Shown here piece by piece: positions 23,808 to 30,883 of a stretch of 56,323 bases of DNA. This DNA is from an uncultured Lachnospiraceae bacterium. Lineage in GTDB: Bacteria; Bacillota; Clostridia; Lachnospirales; Lachnospiraceae. A program made the position numbers and the translations under genes. Position 1 is the stretch's first letter. Each line of letters opens with the position of its first letter. The stretch lies in NCBI GenBank assembly GCA_900551235.1, contig URUU01000008.1, positions 1 to 56,323 on the forward strand. Reading direction: 5' to 3'. The notes below the pieces were generated by a model, which worked only from the letters and a program-made list of their open reading frames with translations, ran no database searches and had not been told where the DNA came from.

Positions 23808-25301
23808 ATGCAGAAATATATTATGGCACTCGATCAGGGAACGACAAGTTCCCGCTGTATTTTATTTGACAAAAAGGGAAGCATCTGCAGTATGGCACAG
23901 ATGGAATTTACTCAGATTTTCCCAAAACCTGGCTGGGTGGAACACGATCCGATGGAGATCTGGTCCACGCAGATCGCTGTTGCAGCAAAAGCGATGGGGA
24001 AACTTGGGGTAACGGAAAAGGACATCGCAGCGATCGGCATTACCAACCAGAGAGAGACGACGATCGTCTGGGAAAAAGCGACCGGAAAGCCGGTGTATAA
24101 TGCTATTGTCTGGCAGTGCCGCAGAACAGCAGAAAAAGCAGAAGAACTGGCAAAGGATGGATTTGGAGATGAAATACATAAAAAAACAGGACTGATACCG
24201 GATGCCTATTTTTCAGCAACCAAACTTGCCTGGATTCTGGATCATGTTGAGCAGGGCAGGGAACGGGCAAGAAGCGGGGAGCTTTTATTTGGAACTGTGG
24301 ATACCTGGCTGATCTGGAAACTGACAGGCGGTCAGGTACATGTGACGGATTATACCAACGCATCCCGGACGATGCTTTTTGATATACATAAACGCAGGTG
24401 GGATACCGAGATCCTGCAAAAGCTGGATATCCCGTGCGAAATGCTGCCGGAAGTAAAACCATCCAGTACAGTTTATGGATACACGAAAGATTGTCTGATC
24501 GGAGACGGCATTGCCATTGCCGGTGCGGCGGGTGATCAGCAGGCTGCATTGTTCGGACAGTGCTGTTTCCGTTCCGGAGAAGTGAAAAATACATATGGGA
24601 CAGGATGCTTCCTGCTGATGAACACCGGAGACTGGCCGGTTATTTCCGGAAATGGACTGTTGACGACGATCGCCGCCGGAGTCGGTGATCAGGTGCCGTA
24701 TGCACTGGAAGGAAGTGTATTTGTAGCCGGAGCAGCGATCCAGTGGCTCCGCGATGATCTTCGTATGATCGACCGTGCGGCAGAATCGGAAATCTGGTGC
24801 AGGAAAGTGGAAGATGCCAACGGCATTTATGTTGTTCCGGCATTTACCGGACTGGGTGCACCATACTGGGATCCTTATGCCAGAGGGACGATCGTCGGCA
24901 TCACACGCGGTACAAAAAAGGAACATCTGATCCGCGCGACCGTCGAATCCCTTGCTTATCAGGTTACAGATGTGATTGAAGCAATGGAAAAAGAATCCGG
25001 ACTGACGCTCGCATCTCTGAAAGTGGACGGCGGAGCCTGTGCTAATGATTTTCTGATGCAGTTCCAGGCAGACCTGCTCGGTGCAAAAGTGGAACGTCCA
25101 AACTGCATCGAAACAACGGCACTTGGAGCAGCTTATCTTGCCGGCATTGGTGTAGGATATTTTGAAAGCCTGGAAGAAATACAGAAAAACTGGGCAATGG
25201 AGCATACTTTCCTGCCGCAAAAGGAAGCAAGCTGGCGGGAAGAAGCAAAGAAAGGCTGGAAAAGAGCCGTTTCCTGTGCCGGAGGCTGGGCAAAAAAATA
25301 A
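23808..25301 (+). CDS. glpK: Glycerol kinase
   Basis: A 497-residue cytosolic FGGY-family kinase that makes glycerol-3-phosphate from glycerol and ATP. Conserved parts are the N-terminal ALDQGTTSSRCILFD, NQRETTIVWEKATGKPVYNAIVWQ, FGTVDTWLIWKLTGG, the ADP-site AGAAGDQQAALFGQ, NTYGTGCFLLMNTG, and the C-terminal FGGY signature around VDGGACANDFLMQFQADLLG. The length is normal. Start 23808 is preceded by GAGGTGAAGTTT; a longer frame from 23775 overlaps the synthase gene and adds residues outside the family. No glpF or glpD adjoins. No catabolite-repression site was found in front, consistent with read-through from the previous gene. Confidence 0.96.
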   Translation: MQKYIMALDQGTTSSRCILFDKKGSICSMAQMEFTQIFPKPGWVEHDPMEIWSTQIAVAAKAMGKLGVTEKDIAAIGITNQRETTIVWEKATGKPVYNAIVWQCRRTAEKAEELAKDGFGDEIHKKTGLIPDAYFSATKLAWILDHVEQGRERARSGELLFGTVDTWLIWKLTGGQVHVTDYTNASRTMLFDIHKRRWDTEILQKLDIPCEMLPEVKPSSTVYGYTKDCLIGDGIAIAGAAGDQQAALFGQCCFRSGEVKNTYGTGCFLLMNTGDWPVISGNGLLTTIAAGVGDQVPYALEGSVFVAGAAIQWLRDDLRMIDRAAESEIWCRKVEDANGIYVVPAFTGLGAPYWDPYARGTIVGITRGTKKEHLIRATVESLAYQVTDVIEAMEKESGLTLASLKVDGGACANDFLMQFQADLLGAKVERPNCIETTALGAAYLAGIGVGYFESLEEIQKNWAMEHTFLPQKEASWREEAKKGWKRAVSCAGGWAKK

Positions 25302-25313
25302 TATTTTCCATGA

Positions 25314-25342
25314 TTGACATTTCCTCACTGATTTGTTATACT
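25314..25342 (+). promoter_or_regulatory. Sigma-A promoter of the ABC-pair/regulator operon
   Basis: TTGACA (25314-25319), a 17-bp spacer and TATACT (25337-25342). A palindrome sits just downstream, where a repressor would block transcription. Confidence 0.88.
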
Positions 25343-25354
25343 GCAACCGTATAT

Positions 25355-25382
25355 AGTTAGCAGACACTAATAAATATTAGTG
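25355..25382. promoter_or_regulatory. Candidate operator: palindrome plus AGTTAG-CAGAC element
   Basis: CACTAATA and TATTAGTG form a perfect inverted repeat with a 2-bp centre (25365-25382), partly overlapping the ribosome binding site region of the first ABC gene. Directly upstream is AGTTAGCAGAC (25355-25365). A close relative, AGTTAG-TT-CAGAC, occurs on the minus strand at 30809-30821 in front of the FMN/NEAT gene. The operon encodes two DtxR-like regulators, which are the obvious candidates to bind. Confidence 0.55.
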
Positions 25383-25393
25383 AGGAAATAAAT

Positions 25394-27136
25394 ATGATGA
25401 TTGACAAGCGTCTGATCGGGATGGTTCCGGAGAGTAAAAAATACGTTGCCGGAAACGTTCTGATGCAGTGGATTTCACTTGCGGCAAATGTGGTGCTGAT
25501 GATGAGCATCACACGCTTTTTTGCGGCCTTATATGCAAAAAAAGTGACCGGAAGGGACTTCGTTGGATTTGCCATCCTTGCCGTTCTGGCAGTGGCGGTC
25601 CGTTTTTTCTGTGCCATCGGTGCATCACGGATGGGATTCCTTTCTTCAAAAAAAGTAAAAAAAACACTCAGAGAAGCGATTTACAGCAAGCTTTTAAATC
25701 TTGGTGCAGCCTACAGAGAACAGATCCGGACATCCGAAATCGTGCAGGTTGCCGTAGAAGGGGTAGACCAGCTTGAAACGTATTTCGGAGCATATCTGCC
25801 ACAGTTTTTCTATGCCATGCTGGCACCGCTGACTCTTTTTATCGTGCTGCTGCGTGTAAATGTACCATCTGCAGTAGTACTGTTTGTCTGCGTTCCGCTG
25901 ATCCCGGCAGCGATCGCAGGTGTACAGACCTGGGCAAAGAAGCTGCTGGCAAAATACTGGGGGCAGTATACGGCACTTGGTGATACTTTCCTTGAAAATC
26001 TTCAGGGACTTACTACATTAAAGATTTATCAGGCAGATGCTTTCAAAAATCAGAAAATGAATGAAGAATCCGAAAAGTTCCGGAAGATCACCATGAAAGT
26101 ACTAACCATGCAGCTCAATTCCATTACGATCATGGATGTCATCGCTTATGGCGGAGCGGCACTTGGAGTATTCTTTTCAGTGACACAGTATCAGAAAGGA
26201 AAGGTAGACCTTGCAGGTGCGCTTCTTGTTATTCTGCTGTCCGCAGATTTCTTTATCCCGATGCGTCAGCTTGGAAGCTTTTTCCACATTGCTATGAACG
26301 GTATGGCGGCAAGCGATAAGATCTTTCGTTTTCTGGAACTTCCGGAAGCACCGGAAAAAAAAGCAGAATTTCCGGAAAATACAGAGATTGTCTGTAAAAA
26401 TCTTTACTTTTCCTACGAAAAAGACCGGGAAATCCTGAAAGGCATCGATTTGAAGATACCAAAAGGAAAGCTGGTTGCCATTGCCGGGGAGAGTGGCTGC
26501 GGCAAATCAACAGTGGCGTCGGTCCTGATGGGGAGAAACCGTGGTTATCAGGGACAGATCCGGATTGGTGACATAGAACTTTCAGAGATTTCCGAATGCA
26601 GTCTGATGCAAAACATTACGTATATCAGCCATAACAGTTATCTGTTTAAAGGAACGGTGCGGGAAAATCTTCAGATGGGCAATCCGGATGCAGGTGAGCA
26701 GGAGATGTGGAAAGTCCTGGAACAGACAAAGCTGGCAGCATTTTTGAGAGGCGAAGCCGGACTGGATACAGAACTTGCGGAAAAAGCATCGAATCTTTCC
26801 GGGGGACAGTGCCAGAGACTTGCGCTTGCCAGGGCGCTTCTGCATGACAGCCCGGTCTATATTTTTGATGAAGCAACTTCCAATATTGATGTGGAAAGTG
26901 AAAACGATATTATGGAGCAGATCTTACTGCTGGCAAAACAACAAAAGAGTGTACTCCTGATCTCGCATCGCCTTACCAATATCACAAAAGCAGACTGTAT
27001 TTATGTGATGGAAAACGGGGAAATCAAAGAGGCTGGTACACAGGAAGCATTGTTGCAGAAAAGAGGGCTGTATCAGAAAATGTGGGATACGCAGCAGGCA
27101 TTGGAACATTACGGAAAGGATGGAAAAAACATATGA
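25394..27136 (+). CDS. ABC half-transporter 1 (exporter fold, CydDC/IrtA-like)
   Basis: A 580-residue protein with an N-terminal six-helix type IV (exporter-fold) membrane domain (about 18-300) and a C-terminal ATPase. Walker A is GESGCGKST, the signature is LSGGQCQRLALARALL, and Walker B is VYIFDEATSNID with the catalytic Glu. It overlaps half-transporter 2 by 4 bp (ATGA), so the two likely form a heterodimer. In general layout it is close to CydD-type proteins, but it lies in an operon with DtxR-like regulators and next to heme uptake genes. Exporter-fold pairs such as IrtAB and YbtPQ import iron-siderophores, and CydDC has been linked to heme or thiols. Substrate and direction are open; heme or a metal chelate is the best guess. 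Confidence 0.85.
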   Translation: MMIDKRLIGMVPESKKYVAGNVLMQWISLAANVVLMMSITRFFAALYAKKVTGRDFVGFAILAVLAVAVRFFCAIGASRMGFLSSKKVKKTLREAIYSKLLNLGAAYREQIRTSEIVQVAVEGVDQLETYFGAYLPQFFYAMLAPLTLFIVLLRVNVPSAVVLFVCVPLIPAAIAGVQTWAKKLLAKYWGQYTALGDTFLENLQGLTTLKIYQADAFKNQKMNEESEKFRKITMKVLTMQLNSITIMDVIAYGGAALGVFFSVTQYQKGKVDLAGALLVILLSADFFIPMRQLGSFFHIAMNGMAASDKIFRFLELPEAPEKKAEFPENTEIVCKNLYFSYEKDREILKGIDLKIPKGKLVAIAGESGCGKSTVASVLMGRNRGYQGQIRIGDIELSEISECSLMQNITYISHNSYLFKGTVRENLQMGNPDAGEQEMWKVLEQTKLAAFLRGEAGLDTELAEKASNLSGGQCQRLALARALLHDSPVYIFDEATSNIDVESENDIMEQILLLAKQQKSVLLISHRLTNITKADCIYVMENGEIKEAGTQEALLQKRGLYQKMWDTQQALEHYGKDGKNI

Positions 27137-28788
27137 AAAAAAGAAGCAATTTTACAGTTATGAAAAAACTGATCCATCTGGTAAAACCACTGACCGGCTA
27201 TATGATCCTGGCAATCCTGATGGGGCTTCTGGGACATCTTTGCGCTTCCTTTATCACGATCTTTGGAGCGTTTGGAATTTTGCAGGTGCTTGGTCTGTGG
27301 AAAATATCGCTTAAGCTTCTGTTTTCTGGTGTGGCAGTTTTTGCAGTGCTGCGGGGCATCCTGCGCTATGCAGAGCAGTCCTGCAATCACTTTATTGCCT
27401 TTAAATTGCTGGCGCTGATCCGTGACCAGGTATTTCAGGCACTGCGCAGACTGACTCCGGCGAAACTGGAAGGAAAGGATAAAGGAAACCTGATCACCGT
27501 GATCACATCGGATATTGAACTTCTGGAAGTCTTTTATGCACATACGATCTCGCCTGCAGCGATCGCCTGTTTGTATACCGTGATCATGTGTCTGTTTATC
27601 GGACATTTTCATATTTTGCTTGGAATCCTTGCACTGGCTGCCTATCTGAGCGTAGGTATGCTGATCCCGTTTGCAATTTCAAAGGCAGGCGGGGATGACG
27701 GCATGCGTTTCCGCAGCAAATCCGGAGAACTTGGAAGCTTTGTGCTTGACTCCCTGCGTGGTCTTTCGGAGACTTTGCAGTATGGCCAGGGACAGGAACG
27801 TTTAAGGCAGATGAACCGCAGAACGGATGAACTGTCCAGGGAAGAGGAGCATATGAAACAGACAACCGGAAGAAATGCAGCGATCACGGGTATGACGATC
27901 CTGTTTTTTGATCTGGCAATGCTGTTTGTTTCTGCAATACTTTATCAGAAAGGAAATCTTGGATTTTTCGGTATGCTTATCAGTACGGTAGCACTGATGA
28001 GTTCCTTTGGCCCTGTTACGGCGCTCGCAAATCTGGGAAGCACTCTTCAAAATACATTTGCAGCCGGAAACCGGGTACTGGATATTCTGGAAGAAGAGCC
28101 GATGGTAAAAGAGATTTCCGGAAAAGAAGAAGTGGCATTTTACGGTGCAAAGGCAGAACATGTGACATTTTCTTATGGACAGGAAACCATTTTGAAAGAT
28201 ATTTCAGTTGATATGAAAGAAAACCAGGTGGTAGGCATCAACGGAAAAAGCGGAAGTGGAAAATCTACGCTTTTAAAGCTTCTGATGCGGTTCTGGGATA
28301 CGCAGGAAGGAAAGATTTCCATATCCGGAACAAAGATCGGACAGATCAATACCTCCAATCTGCGTGATATGGAAAGTTTTGTGACACAGGAAACCTGTCT
28401 GTTTCATGACAGCATTGCGGCAAATCTGAGGATCGCAAAACTGGATGCCACACAGGAAGAACTGGAAGAAGCCTGCAAAAAGGCATCCATCCATGCATTT
28501 ATCAAAAAGCTTCCAAAAGGGTATGAGACACCAGTTGGTGAGCTGGGGGATACGCTTTCCGGTGGAGAACGTCAGAGACTCGGACTTGCAAGAGCTTTTC
28601 TGCATAACGCTCCATTTGTGCTTCTGGATGAGCCAACCAGCAATCTGGACAGCTTAAACGAAGCGGTGATCTTAAGATCACTGGAGCAGGAGCGGGCCGG
28701 AAAAACGATAGTTCTGGTATCTCACAGAGAATCTACGATGCGTATTGCAGACGTTGTGTATTCAGTTGAGAGAGGAAGGATGAGCTGA
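27133..28788 (+). CDS. ABC half-transporter 2 (exporter fold, CydC/IrtB-like)
   Basis: A 551-residue partner with a six-helix membrane domain (about 15-300) and an ATPase domain. Walker A is GKSGSGKSTL, the signature is LSGGERQRLGLARAFL, and Walker B is VLLDEPTSNLD. Both nucleotide sites of the pair look canonical, so it is not an asymmetric transporter with a dead site. The ATG at 27133 overlaps the TGA of half-transporter 1 (ATGA coupling); open frame upstream of it lies within that gene. It is followed after 2 bp by the DtxR-family gene, so the four genes 25394-30437 form one operon. Confidence 0.85.
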   Translation: MKKRSNFTVMKKLIHLVKPLTGYMILAILMGLLGHLCASFITIFGAFGILQVLGLWKISLKLLFSGVAVFAVLRGILRYAEQSCNHFIAFKLLALIRDQVFQALRRLTPAKLEGKDKGNLITVITSDIELLEVFYAHTISPAAIACLYTVIMCLFIGHFHILLGILALAAYLSVGMLIPFAISKAGGDDGMRFRSKSGELGSFVLDSLRGLSETLQYGQGQERLRQMNRRTDELSREEEHMKQTTGRNAAITGMTILFFDLAMLFVSAILYQKGNLGFFGMLISTVALMSSFGPVTALANLGSTLQNTFAAGNRVLDILEEEPMVKEISGKEEVAFYGAKAEHVTFSYGQETILKDISVDMKENQVVGINGKSGSGKSTLLKLLMRFWDTQEGKISISGTKIGQINTSNLRDMESFVTQETCLFHDSIAANLRIAKLDATQEELEEACKKASIHAFIKKLPKGYETPVGELGDTLSGGERQRLGLARAFLHNAPFVLLDEPTSNLDSLNEAVILRSLEQERAGKTIVLVSHRESTMRIADVVYSVERGRMS

Positions 28789-28790
28789 AG

Positions 28791-29585
28791 ATGAACATTC
28801 CACACAGCGAAGAAGAAAAAGAAGAGGACTTTCTGGAGTATCTTTACACAGGATGGAAATCAGGCGTGGAGATTCTGCCGCAGCAGGTGCAGATGCATCT
28901 TAAACTGACCGGGCAGGAACGGGAAGGGCTGGAGAACGGACTGCTGGAAAGGGGCTATCTGAAAAAAAGAATACAAAATGGCGGGTACCGCCTTACAGAA
29001 CTTGGAAAAATGCAGGGAGAGGAATGTCTTTTGCGTCATCATAATCTGACACAGTTTCTACAGATGACATGTGGACTTGAGGAAGAAGAGGCAGAAGAGA
29101 ATGCCTGCCGTATGGAGCATGTGATCAGCGGAAATCTTTTACAGGGCGTGCAGGAATTTCTGAAATACGGAGAAACGTATGACCGCGTGGTGCGGGATGT
29201 GGATCTGCGCTATCTGTATCAGGAAGGGACATATTCCTTCAGCATGAGCCTTTACCGGATGGAAGAGCGTTTTCCACGTCGTCTGGCAGAAGAGTCTGCC
29301 TGGTTTTTAGAAATGGCAGATCTGAAAGTCGGAGAAAAAGAGAGTTTTTTTATCCTGCATGGAAAGCGGATAGCCAAAGACTGCAGGCTGTGGTATCTGG
29401 ATGGTGAAAAATGGCGTATGGCAAAGCGGGAGCAAGATGATTTCTGGCTGCCGGAAAAAGCGGTTGTCTGCACGGTAAGTTCTGCATCTCCGATCACAGA
29501 ATGTGATGGTGTGCTTGGAATTACGGAAGGAATCCAGAAACCACAGGAGATGCAGTGCCGGGAACTGAATATTCATATATGGTAA
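28791..29585 (+). CDS. DtxR/MntR-family metal-dependent regulator with extra C-terminal domain
   Basis: A 264-residue protein. Residues 1-70 are a winged helix (EEDFLEYLYTGWKSG, then LKLTGQEREGLENGLLERGYLKKR and GYRLTELGK). Residues 75-130 are the DtxR dimer/metal domain (LRHHNLTQFLQMTCGLEEEEAEENACRMEHVIS). By alignment from memory, MntR ligands D8/E11 correspond to D and E of EEDFLE. H77 corresponds to the His of RHHNL, and E102/H103 to MEH, while MntR E99 is a Cys as in DtxR. The C-terminal half (about 135-264) includes a small beta-rich part similar in place to the FeoA/SH3-like domain. Such proteins repress iron or manganese uptake genes when metal is bound. It most likely regulates this operon and the NEAT operon downstream. 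Confidence 0.8.
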   Translation: MNIPHSEEEKEEDFLEYLYTGWKSGVEILPQQVQMHLKLTGQEREGLENGLLERGYLKKRIQNGGYRLTELGKMQGEECLLRHHNLTQFLQMTCGLEEEEAEENACRMEHVISGNLLQGVQEFLKYGETYDRVVRDVDLRYLYQEGTYSFSMSLYRMEERFPRRLAEESAWFLEMADLKVGEKESFFILHGKRIAKDCRLWYLDGEKWRMAKREQDDFWLPEKAVVCTVSSASPITECDGVLGITEGIQKPQEMQCRELNIHIW

Positions 29586-29600
29586 AGAGGTGGAACAGAC

Positions 29601-30437
29601 ATGGAAAAAGGTGAAAATCTGAACCGCAGAAATCTGCCGACTCTGCAACAGCTCCGTTATCTGACGGAACTGGAAAAAGAAGAAAATACCCGCGGCATGA
29701 TCGCAAGAATTGCAGAAAATTGCCAGGTGAGTACGGCACCAGTCAGCCGTTATCTGAAAAGCTGCTGCGAAAAAGGGATTCTGACGGAAGATTATCAGTT
29801 TACGAGAGAAGGACAGGCGTGGCTGGAGAATTATAAGCGTATTTTAAAAGAACTTCCATCTTATTTCAAAAGCATCGGTATTCCGGAAGCACAACTGGAA
29901 CAGAATGTGCGTGATATGGTAGAAAACATTGCCTGCTATACGATTTCTACCATGCTGGCGAATTATAAAAGAATGCAAAGCAGTCATGTGCGGGAAAAGA
30001 GAGAACGTTTAACAGAACAGTTTCTGCGGGAAATGCTGCCAGAGAAGATCGAATGTCCGGTTTATTTTATGTTGTATCGGAACAAAGATGGCAGGGCGGC
30101 CGTCTCCATGGCAGATCATGGGTTTGAAAAACCGGCAACGCTGAAACATAACCGCAGAGGAAGCTGGCTGCTTCTGAAGCGAAAAGAAATGCAGGGATTT
30201 TCCCGCATCAACGGTGAGTGTATGACCGGACATCTGGATACCCTGAAATACGATCAGGAAGGAACCCTGATCCAGGCAGAATATAAAGACGGTATGATCC
30301 GGATACCGCTCAAGGCATTTCAGTTTCACAGACGGCAGGGTGGAGAAGTGCGCGGTGAACTGTCCGTGACCATGACCTGCAGCGTAGGAAGAAGCCATAT
30401 GCCGGAAAGCACCGCCGTGCTGGTATTCTGGATGTAG
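29601..30437 (+). CDS. Second winged-helix regulator, DtxR-like but lacking clear metal ligands
   Basis: A 278-residue protein. The N-terminal winged helix (TLQQLRYLTELEKEE, IARIAENCQVSTAPVSRYLKSCCEKGILTED, FTREGQAWLEN) resembles DtxR/MarR regulators. It is followed by a helical stretch ending VRDMVENIACYTISTMLA, where a DtxR protein would have the ACxxEH metal ligands; the Cys remains but Glu and His do not. The C-terminal domain (about 145-278) is beta-rich, with repeated short strands, and I do not recognise it. It may sense heme, a flavin or protein partner instead of metal, or act as an accessory to the first regulator. It lies 15 bp after that gene and is followed by a terminator. Confidence 0.7.
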   Translation: MEKGENLNRRNLPTLQQLRYLTELEKEENTRGMIARIAENCQVSTAPVSRYLKSCCEKGILTEDYQFTREGQAWLENYKRILKELPSYFKSIGIPEAQLEQNVRDMVENIACYTISTMLANYKRMQSSHVREKRERLTEQFLREMLPEKIECPVYFMLYRNKDGRAAVSMADHGFEKPATLKHNRRGSWLLLKRKEMQGFSRINGECMTGHLDTLKYDQEGTLIQAEYKDGMIRIPLKAFQFHRRQGGEVRGELSVTMTCSVGRSHMPESTAVLVFWM

Positions 30438-30451
30438 GATCACAGTGTTGA

Positions 30452-30497
30452 AAAGTCTGATTCCACCTGTGCTTGCACAAAGGTGGGATCAGACTTT
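30452..30497 (+). terminator. Probable terminator after the regulator gene
   Basis: AAGTCTGATTCCACCT pairs with AGGTGGGATCAGACTT (with one G-T-type exception) around a 12-nt loop. The downstream T tract is short, so efficiency is uncertain. Confidence 0.7.
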
Positions 30498-30530
30498 GAA
30501 ACATGCCCAGATATGAGCATAAAAGTGGAG

Positions 30531-30593
30531 CGTGAGCTTCACGATATGCGAATAGCTGGCAGGATTGCGGGAGTACGAAGTACGGAGCAATCC
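30531..30593. repeat. Structured intergenic element (two stem-loops, REP-like)
   Basis: CGTGA-GCT-TCACG (30531-30543) is a small hairpin. GGATTGC (30562-30568) pairs with GCAATCC (30587-30593), and GTAC-GAA-GTAC nests inside that stem. A GATCC/GTGGTCC-type duplication follows. No poly-T follows and no gene is convincing here. An AAGGAG-GTG start at about 30616 opens only a 29-codon frame (30629-30718). Confidence 0.5.
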
Positions 30594-30763
30594 GTGTGAT
30601 CCGTGTGGTCCGTGCAAGGAGTCATATATGTGAAATCTGCAGCAGAAGCAGCACAGAATGGATTAAATGTTGAAAATATTTTAAAAATCAAAAAAGAAAA
30701 AAAGTGCCGAAATCTCTAAGATTTTTGCTTCATGCTTCTTGGGCATGAATGGGAAAAGAACGC

Positions 30764-30821
30764 TTGACATGGAAATTGAAATGTGTTACCTAGTTATAAC
30801 GAAAAGTAGTCTGAACTAACT
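30764..30821 (+). promoter_or_regulatory. Promoter and candidate operator region of the NEAT/heme operon
   Basis: A perfect TTGACA (30764-30769) is followed at 17 bp by TACCTA (30787-30792), a poor -10, which suggests regulated or weak transcription. The palindromic GTTATAAC (30793-30800) and the minus-strand element AGTTAG-TT-CAGAC (30809-30821) lie over or just after the start site. They resemble the element ahead of the ABC-pair operon. Confidence 0.55.
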
Positions 30822-30883
30822 TATATACACGATCCAAAGATACAAAAACGAAATTCGGAAACAAAGAGTAAAGGAGAATTTTC

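Noticed and set aside
25302..25393. Riboswitch between glpK and the ABC pair
   Set aside because: The space is short and explained by a promoter plus a palindromic operator; no terminator or aptamer-like fold is visible.
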